The notes beneath the pieces were generated by a model. That model was not told the origin of the DNA, did not search any database, and saw only the letters and a list, made by a program, of their open reading frames with translations. Positions 1 through 5,385 of a stretch of DNA of 6,206 bases are shown piece by piece. The stretch spans positions 1 to 6,206 of the forward strand of contig JAILDD010000079.1 in NCBI GenBank assembly GCA_024689605.1, given 5' to 3'. Each line of letters begins with the position of its first letter. Position 1 is the first letter of the stretch. This DNA is from Lachnospiraceae bacterium (GTDB taxonomy: Bacteria; Bacillota_A; Clostridia; Lachnospirales; Lachnospiraceae). Made by a program: the position numbers and the translations under genes.

Positions 1-357
1 GAAAAGATACTGTACCGTATCACGGACAAGGGGAATGAATCCCTTAAGGAGTGGCTAAAGGAAGAACAGGCGAACAACGATCTGAAGTATGAGACACTGC
101 TTAAACTCTATTTTGGCGGCGTGGAAGAAAGAGAGGTTACCTTGCATAACATAGAGCTCTTCGAAGAAGAAACAAGACGGTCGCTGTCTGTACTTCGGAT
201 ATACAGGGATAACCTTGAAAAAGTGCTGTATGACGGGGATCATCTGAATTATTACCTTACGGTGACTTTTGGTATCGATACCTATGAAGCTTACCTTAAG
301 TGGTGTACAAAGGCAAAAAAAATACTCAGGGAAAGGGGAGTGCATCCGGAAAAATGA
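1..357 (+). CDS. PadR-family transcriptional regulator, 5'-truncated
   Basis: The frame is open from the first base and ends at TGA 355-357, leaving 118 residues of a protein whose N-terminus lies outside the window. The visible part starts in the wing of the winged helix with the pattern KILYRITDKGNESLKEWL, typical of PadR proteins, where this strand is followed by a Lys/Gly turn and a Trp-containing helix. The rest is a charged helical C-terminal region (about residues 28-115) of the Vir_act_alpha_C kind, which makes the dimer in this family. PadR proteins are cytoplasmic, usually ligand-responsive repressors that often control adjacent genes. The flavodoxin gene begins 11 nt after the stop, so it is a possible target or operon partner; that is inference. 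An internal GTG at 121 is not a likely start because clear family sequence precedes it. The ligand cannot be told. Confidence 0.83.
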   Translation, partial: EKILYRITDKGNESLKEWLKEEQANNDLKYETLLKLYFGGVEEREVTLHNIELFEEETRRSLSVLRIYRDNLEKVLYDGDHLNYYLTVTFGIDTYEAYLKWCTKAKKILRERGVHPEK

Positions 358-368
358 CCGGATCGTGA

Positions 369-908
369 ATGAAAATGGAAATTGCAATAGTATTTTATTC
401 AATGCACGGAAATTGCGAGCTGGTGGCGGGGAAGGTCGCTTATACAATAGGAGCTGACATCATACGCATAGAGCCCGACAAAGCCTATCCCGACAAGGGC
501 GCAAAGCAATTCATATGGGGCGGAAAGAGCGCACTTATGGGTGAGATGCCGGTGCTTAAACCTTACGAATTCGATGCAGAAAAATACGACACCGTTATTA
601 TCGGATTTCCGGTATGGGCCAGCAATCCTGCACCGCCGATAAAGACCTTTGTAAATGAGCATAAGGATGAACTGAAAGGGAAAAAGATTGCCGCATTTGC
701 ATGCCAGAGCGGGAACGGTGCAGAGAAGGCTTTTGCCAAGCTTAAGAAGCAGCTGGAGATAGATGAACTTGCGGCAGAACTTATCCTTATAGATCCCAGG
801 ACAGTTACGGATGATAAGAATGATGGGAAGATACAGGAATTCTGTAATAAGATTTTTATTGAAGAGCGCCGTCGGAAAATTATGAATTTGGTTAATAACG
901 AAGGATAG
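369..908 (+). CDS. Flavodoxin-like FMN-binding protein
   Basis: This 179-residue cytoplasmic protein has the layout of a short-chain flavodoxin/flavodoxin-type reductase. A first beta strand (IAIVFYS, residues 5-11) runs into a phosphate-loop segment SMHGNCE (11-17). A central strand and FMN-contacting loop follow, GFPVWASNPAPPIKTF (79-94), and then a third loop, AFACQSGNGAEKAF (109-122), typical of the flavodoxin group in clostridia. It probably carries one FMN and moves electrons or reduces a small substrate; the partner is unknown. The length is normal for the family. The start is ATG 369, with only a weak GGA at 360-362 upstream; ATG 375 (third residue) is an alternative. The last 15 or so residues (EERRRKIMNLVNNEG) are a basic tail beyond the usual fold. 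It sits between a PadR regulator and a GNAT gene, suggesting a small PadR-controlled unit. Confidence 0.85.
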   Translation: MKMEIAIVFYSMHGNCELVAGKVAYTIGADIIRIEPDKAYPDKGAKQFIWGGKSALMGEMPVLKPYEFDAEKYDTVIIGFPVWASNPAPPIKTFVNEHKDELKGKKIAAFACQSGNGAEKAFAKLKKQLEIDELAAELILIDPRTVTDDKNDGKIQEFCNKIFIEERRRKIMNLVNNEG

Positions 909-917
909 AGGGGAATT

Positions 918-1709
918 ATGACAAATAAGGAAATACTGCAGATTGCCCTGGAACAGTCGGCAGAGGATATCGGCTGTCAGGCGGAAGATTTTTTAAAAAA
1001 AGAAAATGTGATATCCACTTACCATAAGGGGGATAATGCACGCAAGTATATAAAAGATCCTAATACCTGCTGTCTTGTTTCATATGGCAGCAATGTGGTG
1101 GCGGCCGTAACTGATGAAGTGCGGGATATAGTAGAGGAGTATATGGGGCGGTATACTTTTTACCATCTCTTTGAAACCCCCAGCCTGCACTGGCTCAATG
1201 AACGGCTGATGGAAAGAGGCCACAAGGTATGTTACCAGCCGGAATACTACCTGCCGGACATAAGCAGGATACCGGATGTGTCATGTGCATATGAAATGCG
1301 CGTGCTGGAGCAGACGGACTTTGCAGAGCTGTATCTCCCTGAATGGAGCAATGCCCTTTGTGAAGACCGTAAGCAGCTGGACGTGCTTGGGGTGGGGGCA
1401 TATGATAAGGATAAGCTTGTGGGGCTTGCAGGTTGTTCGGCAGACTGTGAGATGATGTGGCAGATAGGCATAGATGTGCTGCCGGAATACAGGCAGCAGG
1501 GAATTGCTACTGCGCTTACTTCTGCACTTGCTAAGGAGATACTTGGGCGTAACAAGGTGCCTTTTTACAGTTCTGCCTGGTCCAATGTACGATCTGTGCG
1601 GAACGGGATAAAGAGCGGCTTCATCCCTGCCTGGGTGGAACTCAGGGTTAAGCCCGCAGATGAAGTTGACAGGCTCAACAAAATCTGGCTGAATGGCAAT
1701 CTGCAGTAA
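918..1709 (+). CDS. GNAT-family N-acetyltransferase
   Basis: The protein is 263 residues and soluble. The acetyl-CoA-binding GNAT core lies in the C-terminal half: a beta strand with the substrate-side loop at about 157-173, the strand IGIDVLPEYR (183-192), and motif A as RQQGIATALTSAL (192-204), the pyrophosphate-binding loop. A final motif-B-like segment, WSNVRSVRNGIKSGFIPAWVEL (about 221-242), matches the SxN...kxGF pattern common in the family. The N-terminal 115 or so residues are a separate region with no motif I recognise; they may shape the acceptor site. It should transfer an acetyl group from acetyl-CoA to an amine, but the acceptor is not predictable. The start ATG 918 has a good Shine-Dalgarno, AGAGGGG (907-913), overlapping the flavodoxin stop codon, with a gap of only 9 nt, which supports cotranscription with the flavodoxin. 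Confidence 0.88.
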   Translation: MTNKEILQIALEQSAEDIGCQAEDFLKKENVISTYHKGDNARKYIKDPNTCCLVSYGSNVVAAVTDEVRDIVEEYMGRYTFYHLFETPSLHWLNERLMERGHKVCYQPEYYLPDISRIPDVSCAYEMRVLEQTDFAELYLPEWSNALCEDRKQLDVLGVGAYDKDKLVGLAGCSADCEMMWQIGIDVLPEYRQQGIATALTSALAKEILGRNKVPFYSSAWSNVRSVRNGIKSGFIPAWVELRVKPADEVDRLNKIWLNGNLQ

Positions 1710-1722
1710 TTTGTTCTATAAT
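1694..1722 (+). promoter_or_regulatory. Putative sigma-A promoter for the DUF1836 gene
   Basis: A perfect TATAAT -10 hexamer lies at 1717-1722. A weak -35, TGGCAA (1694-1699, 3 of 6 consensus bases), lies 17 nt upstream and falls inside the end of the GNAT gene. Transcription would start near 1729, giving a leader of about 77 nt. No intrinsic terminator separates the GNAT gene from this promoter, so readthrough from upstream is also possible. The -10 sits inside a near-palindrome (1711-1730), described under findings. Confidence 0.5.
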
Positions 1723-1805
1723 AGTAACAATTAAGGACACTTCAGTAGTAATCAGGGTTTTCCGCAGAATATGTGTGGGAAGTTTTAGTTATTTATGATT
1801 GGAAT

Positions 1806-2495
1806 ATGACAAACGAAGACATTGTAAAAAAATTAATAGATGATCTTGACCGTATCGGTACGATAGACCCCGATGACCTGCCTAATATAGATCTTTATAT
1901 GGAGCAGGTGACCGGGTTTATTGACAGCCGTCTTGGGACTTCTGCTAGAAATGCGGACGGCCGTGTCCTTACGAAGACCATGATCAACAATTATGCCAAG
2001 AATAATCTCTTGCCTCCGCCTGTTAAGAAGAAGTATTCCAAGGAGCATCTTCTTATACTGATATTCATATATTATTTCAAACATGTTATGTCAATAAATG
2101 ACATACAATCGATGCTGGATCCGCTTACTTCAAAGTATTTTGGAAAAAACGGCAGTATGACCATAGAAAAGCTTTACCGCGATGTTTCTGCGCTTGAGCA
2201 GAGCGGGATAGACGATATAAAAAAAGATGTCCTGCAGAAATACGAAAATGCGGAGAAGCTGTATGATGGCGATGACGAAGAGACGGAGTTTCTAAGGACC
2301 TTTACTTTTATATTTGAATTAAGCTATGACATCTATGTAAGAAAGCGGATGATAGAGTCATTGATAGATAATTACAATTCAAAGTATGGGGAGAACGCAT
2401 TTAAGAATCATTCAGCCCGTGCAGCAGGGGAAAGGGTTAAACGGCAGGAAAAGTCGGTAAAAAAATCCGGGATCAAACGGCGTAAAATGAAATAA
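1806..2495 (+). CDS. DUF1836 protein, probable DNA-binding regulator
   Basis: The 229-residue protein matches DUF1836 as I know it from Firmicutes. After a helical start comes PNIDLYMEQVTGFIDSRL (26-43), then the most conserved block, LTKTMINNYAKNNLLPPPVKKKYS (55-78). Next is a helix rich in Leu, Ile and aromatics, HLLILIFIYYFKHVMSINDIQSML (81-104). The N-Y-x-K plus basic turn plus helix arrangement resembles a MerR-like winged helix, so a role in transcription control is likely but not shown. I recall that B. subtilis YkrK, reported as a regulator of the htpX protease gene, may belong here; treat this as unverified. The C-terminus (208-229) is strongly basic and probably disordered. ATG 1806 is preferred over the in-frame GTG 1773 because the added residues have no family character, although its Shine-Dalgarno is weak (TTGGA, 1799-1803). 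The gene is monocistronic and ends at a shared terminator. Confidence 0.8.
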   Translation: MTNEDIVKKLIDDLDRIGTIDPDDLPNIDLYMEQVTGFIDSRLGTSARNADGRVLTKTMINNYAKNNLLPPPVKKKYSKEHLLILIFIYYFKHVMSINDIQSMLDPLTSKYFGKNGSMTIEKLYRDVSALEQSGIDDIKKDVLQKYENAEKLYDGDDEETEFLRTFTFIFELSYDIYVRKRMIESLIDNYNSKYGENAFKNHSARAAGERVKRQEKSVKKSGIKRRKMK

Positions 2496-2571
2496 ACTGA
2501 TAGTAGGTATGTAGTTGCAGCAATAGGATTTGGACTCAATAAAATAATGTACTATTCGGTACGGTAATATA

Positions 2572-2602
2572 AAAACGGATACGTCAGGTACGTATCCGTT
2601 TT
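2572..2602. terminator. Bidirectional intrinsic terminator between convergent genes
   Basis: A perfect 13-bp inverted repeat pairs 2572-2584 with 2590-2602 around the 5-nt loop CAGGT (2585-2589). The core is ACGGATACG/CGTATCCGT. The outer A/T bases give a T run at the 3' side on both strands: TTTT then AATATTT on plus, TTTTT then ATATT on minus. It can therefore stop transcription from the DUF1836 gene on the left and from the membrane-protein gene on the right. The minus-strand stop codon (2584-2586) lies at the loop, so the end of that gene is built into the hairpin. Confidence 0.85.
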
Positions 2603-2997
2603 AATATTTCATCATACTGCTTGTACATTTTCTGCACTCCGTTTTCAAGTATGTAATAGTGGAAGATGTAGGGGATAAGCAGTACAAGCAGGGCGATAAG
2701 CAGAATGAACAGTCCTGTGTTAAAAGCAGGGAGCGATATTAGCAGGAAGAATACAGCAAAGGTAAGTATAGCGAAGAGAACTGTGACGATAAGGTGTATA
2801 AGTCGCTCGTGCTGGAAGAAGAGGATCTGGTCGGTATGGTTTTTCAGAAGCTTCTCGTAATCCTTTCTGGTGGGAACAGTGTCCTTTATGAGCGTGTCGC
2901 TGAACTCACCATCATCGGAAAATGACGCAGTGACAGACAGATCGTAGGAAAGGATCTGGTCTATGTATTTTATATAGTTCAGCATTCGCTTTCTCAT
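2584..2997 (-). CDS. Uncharacterised two-helix membrane protein
   Basis: I do not recognise a family. With the start at 2997 the product has 137 residues. The first 62 or so are soluble and charged, with a segment rich in Asp, Ser and Thr (SVTASFSDDGEFSDTLIKDT). Two hydrophobic helices follow at about 67-89 (LIHLIVTVLFAILTFAVFFLLI) and 94-114, separated by a short turn containing Asn and Gly. The short C-terminal tail is charged (QKMYKQYDEILKRIRT). This is a helical hairpin in the cytoplasmic membrane with both ends probably inside. ATG 2997 is chosen because AGGA (3007-3010) lies 9 nt before it. An upstream in-frame GTG (3057) would add 20 residues but lies upstream of the transcription start predicted from the promoter at 3048-3076. 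The gene is monocistronic, convergent with the DUF1836 gene, and its last codons form one arm of the terminator. Function unknown. Confidence 0.75.
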   Translation of the reverse strand: MRKRMLNYIKYIDQILSYDLSVTASFSDDGEFSDTLIKDTVPTRKDYEKLLKNHTDQILFFQHERLIHLIVTVLFAILTFAVFFLLISLPAFNTGLFILLIALLVLLIPYIFHYYILENGVQKMYKQYDEILKRIRT

Positions 2998-3047
2998 GGT
3001 TATCTGTCCTGGCTTCTCTTTATTCTTGTTATTCCGTAAACGGTTAT

Positions 3048-3076
3048 ATTTTATCACAGCCTGTCTTGATTTTCTA
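3048..3076 (-). promoter_or_regulatory. Putative promoter of the two-helix membrane protein gene
   Basis: Read on the minus strand, TAGAAA (3071-3076, 4 of 6 consensus -35 bases) and TAAAAT (3048-3053, 5 of 6 -10 bases) are separated by 17 nt. The expected start point is near 3041, giving a leader of about 43 nt before ATG 2997. This argues against translation from the GTG at 3057. Confidence 0.5.
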
Positions 3077-3222
3077 TTGTGAGTGCCAGTGGATTTTGCA
3101 GGATATTTGTAAGAAAGATAATGCTTAAGCCAATGAATTATGATTCGGTGAAGGAATGGGGGAGATAGTTATTTGATAAGGGGATATCAGCAGCATATGG
3201 TGGATAGTTCGATAAATTAGCA
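3077..3222. other. Intergenic stretch with no recognisable gene
   Basis: Between the membrane-protein promoter and the rpsT terminator I see no supported gene, RNA or repeat. The longest plus-strand reading worth noting is ATG 3121 to TAG 3168, 15 codons (MLKPMNYDSVKEWGR), preceded by a purine-rich AAGAAAG. The same frame continues after the stop for another 12 codons to TAG 3205-3207. It may be chance or the remains of a gene; nothing supports expression. Confidence 0.5.
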
Positions 3223-3223
3223 C

Positions 3224-3257
3224 AAAAAAAATCCCCGGAATGACGGCTCCGGGGATT
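3224..3257 (-). terminator. Intrinsic terminator of rpsT
   Basis: A perfect 10-bp stem, AATCCCCGGA (3230-3239) with TCCGGGGATT (3248-3257), has an 8-nt loop. On the minus strand it is followed by a run of eight T (3231 down to 3224), the first two being part of the stem. It starts 25 nt beyond the rpsT stop codon. The GC-rich stem and one-sided T run make it a strong minus-strand terminator. Confidence 0.92.
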
Positions 3258-3282
3258 CAGTAGTTATTTTATAGGTTCCCAA

Positions 3283-3549
3283 TTAGCGGCTCATCTTGTT
3301 GACAGCCAGGCTCAGACGGGAAATCTTTCTTGAAGCGTAATTCTTGTGATAAACGCCTTTGCGGGTAGCTTTATCAATAGCGCTGGTAGCACCGAGCAGT
3401 GCAGCCTTTGCAGCCTCAGCATCGTTTGCATCGATAGCAACATAAACCTTCTTTACTGCTGTCTTAACTGCAGAACGGATAGCCTTGTTTCTTTCTTCCT
3501 TCTTCTCTGTTACAAGAATACGCTTTTTAGCGGATTTAATGTTAGCCAA
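3283..3549 (-). CDS. rpsT: 30S ribosomal protein S20
   Basis: This is the complete 88-residue bacterial S20, a helical protein that binds 16S rRNA near the bottom of the 30S subunit and assembles early. The N-terminal MANIKSAKKRI is the family signature. A Lys/Arg-rich first helix (about 8-40), a middle Ala-rich helix (about 44-62, DAEAAKAALLGATSAID) and the conserved end KGVYHKNYASRKISRLSLAVNKM follow; the length is standard. The start codon is TTG (3549-3547), fixed by the family N-terminus and by GGAGG 9 nt upstream. E. coli rpsT also begins at UUG, and S20 controls its own translation there, so the weak start and long leader here may serve the same end; that is inference. It is transcribed alone and is divergent from dapB. 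Confidence 0.98.
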   Translation of the reverse strand: MANIKSAKKRILVTEKKEERNKAIRSAVKTAVKKVYVAIDANDAEAAKAALLGATSAIDKATRKGVYHKNYASRKISRLSLAVNKMSR

Positions 3550-3558
3550 GTCCTTTTA

Positions 3559-3563
3559 CCTCC
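3559..3563 (-). promoter_or_regulatory. Shine-Dalgarno site fixing the TTG start of rpsT
   Basis: GGAGG on the minus strand lies 9 nt upstream of the TTG at 3549. No ATG with suitable spacing exists, so this strong ribosome site together with the S20 N-terminus decides the unusual start. Confidence 0.9.
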
Positions 3564-3583
3564 AACTTAATCTTACATCATTT

Positions 3584-3608
3584 GTGTGTACCGAAAACGG
3601 CATCACAC
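3584..3608 (-). promoter_or_regulatory. Hairpin in the rpsT leader, start-proximal
   Basis: On the minus-strand RNA, GUGUG pairs with CACAC and, after one bulged A, UGCCG pairs with CGGUA around a UUUU loop. That gives ten pairs including one G-U. It ends 20 nt before the GGAGG. No T run follows, so it is not a terminator. It is a candidate element for control of rpsT translation or mRNA stability; the role is inferred only from position. Confidence 0.55.
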
Positions 3609-3619
3609 AGACTCTTCGA

Positions 3620-3657
3620 CATGCATCGGAGCCGGACACGGACAGTCCGATGTACAT
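3620..3657 (-). promoter_or_regulatory. Hairpin at the 5' end of the rpsT leader
   Basis: CATCGGA (3624-3630 in plus orientation) pairs perfectly with TCCGATG (3646-3652), and beyond one mismatch four weaker pairs can extend the stem. The 15-nt interval contains further CGGAC/GTCCG complementarity (3639-3649), so an alternative small hairpin competes with the main stem. It begins only a few nucleotides after the predicted transcript start near 3660. It could protect the 5' end or act as a binding site or switch. Confidence 0.45.
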
Positions 3658-3666
3658 ACAGCTTGT

Positions 3667-3695
3667 ATTTTATGCGAACAGGTGGCTGTTGTCAA
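3667..3695 (-). promoter_or_regulatory. Strong sigma-A promoter of rpsT
   Basis: On the minus strand a perfect TTGACA -35 (3690-3695) is separated by exactly 17 nt from TAAAAT (3667-3672), a 5 of 6 match to the -10 consensus. An A/T-rich stretch lies just upstream of the -35 (3696-3725), as an UP element would. The expected start is near 3660, leaving a leader of about 110 nt. Such a strong promoter fits a ribosomal protein gene. Confidence 0.88.
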
Positions 3696-3735
3696 TAAAA
3701 AAATGGAAATAATACACAAAAAAAACTGCTTTCTG

Positions 3736-3744
3736 TGTTAGAAT
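3736..3744 (+). promoter_or_regulatory. Putative extended -10 promoter of the dapB unit
   Basis: TGTTAGAAT is an extended -10 (TGn followed by TAGAAT, 5 of 6). No good -35 lies 16-18 nt upstream; TACACA (3713-3718) is 20 nt away. Transcription would start near 3751, giving a leader of about 54 nt to dapB. It is back-to-back with the rpsT promoter, whose -35 lies about 40 nt upstream. A 7-bp inverted repeat, CTGCTTT (3726-3732) and AAAGCAG (3759-3765), brackets it. Confidence 0.55.
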
Positions 3745-3792
3745 AGCATAGTATTTAAAAAGCAGGCCGGTCTTCAGATGTGCCGGAGATTT

Positions 3793-3800
3793 AAGGAGGA
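3793..3800 (+). promoter_or_regulatory. Shine-Dalgarno site fixing the dapB start
   Basis: AAGGAGGA lies with GGAGG ending 5 nt before ATG 3805. It chooses this start over the in-frame ATG at 3778, which lies upstream of the site. Confidence 0.9.
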
Positions 3801-3804
3801 CAAA

Positions 3805-4563
3805 ATGGTAAAAGCTATAATGCATGGATGTAACGGACAGATGGGACAGATGATAACCTCCATAGTAAAGGATATGGACGAAATAGAGATAGTTGCAGGG
3901 GTGGATATTTCGGATCATATAAAGAATGATTATCCCGTGTTTAAGTCTTTTGCTGAATGTGATGTTGATGCCGATGTGGTGATCGATTTCGCTTCGGCCA
4001 AGGCAACTGATGCACTCTTAGACTACTGTGAGGCAAAGGCTGTACCTGTCGTACTTTGTACTACCGGTCTTTCTGACGAACAGGTAAAGCGTGCCACAGA
4101 GGAGAGCATAAAGAAAACCGCAGTTCTTAAATCTGCAAATATGTCACTTGGCATAAACCTTCTCATAAAGCTTTTAAAGGAGGCTGCAGATGTGCTTGCA
4201 CCTTCAGGCTTTGATATAGAGATCGTTGAAAAGCATCATAACCGTAAGCTGGATGCACCTTCGGGTACAGCCCTTGCCCTTGCGGATGCCATTAACGAGG
4301 CAAGGGACAATGAGTATGATTATGTCTATGACCGCAGTACCAGAAGGGAAAAGAGGCGTCCTAAGGAGATAGGCATTTCTGCTGTTCGCGGTGGCAATAT
4401 CGTGGGCGACCATGATGTGATCTTTGCGGGCTGTGATGAAGTGATTACCTTCAGCCATTCAGCATATTCAAGGGCTGTTTTTGCAAAGGGAGCTGTACAG
4501 GCTGCTATATTCCTGGCTGATAAGAAGACAGGCCTCTATGATATGAGCGATGTAATAGGATAA
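3805..4563 (+). CDS. dapB: 4-Hydroxy-tetrahydrodipicolinate reductase
   Basis: DapB reduces the cyclic product of DapA to tetrahydrodipicolinate with NAD(P)H, in the cytoplasmic pathway to diaminopimelate (cell wall) and lysine. The 252-residue protein has the N-terminal Rossmann loop GCNGQMG (8-14), the core strand VVIDFASAKA (58-67) and the loop VLCTTGLS (83-90), where most relatives have GTTG. SANMSLGINLL (110-120) leads into the substrate domain. The family signature IEIVEKHHNRKLDAPSGTA (138-156) carries the catalytic His144-His145 and Lys148 and the substrate-binding Ser-Gly-Thr. RGGNIVGDHDVIFAG (195-209) and HSAYSRAVFAKGA (218-230) complete it. The length is normal for the short clostridial form. 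The start is set by the strong AAGGAGGA at 3793. It heads a unit with hisA 13 nt downstream and is divergent from rpsT. No dapA is visible. Confidence 0.97.
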   Translation: MVKAIMHGCNGQMGQMITSIVKDMDEIEIVAGVDISDHIKNDYPVFKSFAECDVDADVVIDFASAKATDALLDYCEAKAVPVVLCTTGLSDEQVKRATEESIKKTAVLKSANMSLGINLLIKLLKEAADVLAPSGFDIEIVEKHHNRKLDAPSGTALALADAINEARDNEYDYVYDRSTRREKRRPKEIGISAVRGGNIVGDHDVIFAGCDEVITFSHSAYSRAVFAKGAVQAAIFLADKKTGLYDMSDVIG

Positions 4564-4576
4564 GGAAAGAAGCGGC

Positions 4577-5368
4577 ATGAGATTTAGACCATGCATAGAT
4601 ATACATAACGGCAAGGTAAAGCAGATCGTGGGCGGATCCCTAAGCGACGGCAGGGGGGGCGCTGTATCCTCTGCCAGCGAGAATTTTGTATCCGAACATG
4701 ATGCGGCATACTTTGCAGAGCTTTACAGACAAAAAGACCTGAAGGGCGGCCATATCATCCTGCTGAACAAGGCAGGCACTGATGAATATGAACTGACCCG
4801 CAGACAGGCATTGTCTGCTCTGGGACAGTGGAAGGACGGCATGAGCGTAGGCGGAGGGATCAATTCCGAAAACGCTGAAAGCTTTCTGGATGCCGGGGCT
4901 TATGCAGTGATCATAACTTCATATGTATTCAGAAACGGAATGATAGACATGAACCGCCTGGAGGAAATAAAGCGTGCCGTGGGCAGGGAACATATCATCC
5001 TGGATTTAAGCTGCAGAAAAAAAGAGGGTGAATATTATGTCGTTACGGATAGATGGCAGACTTTCACTGATACCAGACTGGATAAGGCCCTTATGAAAGA
5101 ACTGGAGTCTTATTCCTGCGAGTACCTGATCCACGCTGTTGATGTGGAAGGGAAACAGTCAGGGATAGAAAGTGATGTTCTGGGATTGCTTTCCGATTAT
5201 GCAGAGGAAGGGGCTCTTCCCGTGACATACGCCGGAGGCGTCCATACATATGAGGATATAGAGCTGATCAAAGAAGGCGGCCACTCAAGAATTGATGTCA
5301 CCGTGGGCTCGGCCTTGGATATTTTTGGCGGAAAGCTGTCGATTGACAGGATAGAAGAAATGATTTAA
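4577..5368 (+). CDS. hisA: ProFAR isomerase, eukaryotic HIS6-type HisA
   Basis: The enzyme catalyses the Amadori rearrangement of ProFAR to PRFAR, the fourth step of histidine synthesis, in a TIM barrel. The 263-residue sequence follows the yeast/plant HIS6 pattern and not that of common bacterial HisA. It opens FRPCIDIHNGKVKQIVGGSL (3-22), with FVSEHDAAYFAELYRQKDLKGGHII (37-61), MSVGGGIN (89-96), ILDLSCRK (141-148), DRWQTFTD (158-165), EYLIHAVDVEGKQSGI (182-197), VTYAGGV (216-222) and DVTVGSALDIFGG (240-252). Asp8 and Asp143 sit where the catalytic acid/base Asp residues of HisA are expected; the Gly-rich loops at 92-94 and 219-221 bind the two phosphates. ATG 4577 has AGGA at 4563-4566, overlapping the dapB stop, with 10 nt spacing. 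No hisF, hisH or other his gene is adjacent; it is probably cotranscribed with dapB and the flippase gene. Confidence 0.94.
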   Translation: MRFRPCIDIHNGKVKQIVGGSLSDGRGGAVSSASENFVSEHDAAYFAELYRQKDLKGGHIILLNKAGTDEYELTRRQALSALGQWKDGMSVGGGINSENAESFLDAGAYAVIITSYVFRNGMIDMNRLEEIKRAVGREHIILDLSCRKKEGEYYVVTDRWQTFTDTRLDKALMKELESYSCEYLIHAVDVEGKQSGIESDVLGLLSDYAEEGALPVTYAGGVHTYEDIELIKEGGHSRIDVTVGSALDIFGGKLSIDRIEEMI

Positions 5369-5385
5369 ATAGGATATTTCCCAAT

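Noticed and set aside
55..447. Minus-strand open frame of 130 codons
   Set aside because: It lies antisense to the PadR and flavodoxin genes, has no family-like pattern, and its translation is a low-complexity mix of Phe, Pro and Ser.
1247..1555. Minus-strand open frame of 102 codons
   Set aside because: It is the complement of the GNAT core, whose motifs are clear on the plus strand; the antisense product is Ser-rich with no motif.
1773..1805. Longer DUF1836 reading from GTG 1773
   Set aside because: The 11 added residues (MWEVLVIYDWN) do not resemble the family, no ribosome site is suitably placed before the GTG, and ATG 1806 starts a normal N-terminal helix.
2998..3057. Longer membrane protein reading from GTG 3057
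   Set aside because: The extension overlaps the likely -10 box (3048-3053) and lacks a ribosome site, while ATG 2997 has AGGA at good spacing.
3346..3712. Two plus-strand open frames across rpsT and its leader
   Set aside because: They are antisense to rpsT, which is certain from its sequence, and carry no recognisable domain or ribosome site.
3778..3804. Longer dapB reading from ATG 3778
   Set aside because: It would begin upstream of the strong AAGGAGGA site; DapB proteins start just before the GxxGxMG loop, as from ATG 3805.
3751..3804. Possible riboswitch in the dapB leader
   Set aside because: About 54 nt is too short for a lysine riboswitch (about 170 nt or more), and only a weak CCGG/CCGG pairing is present.
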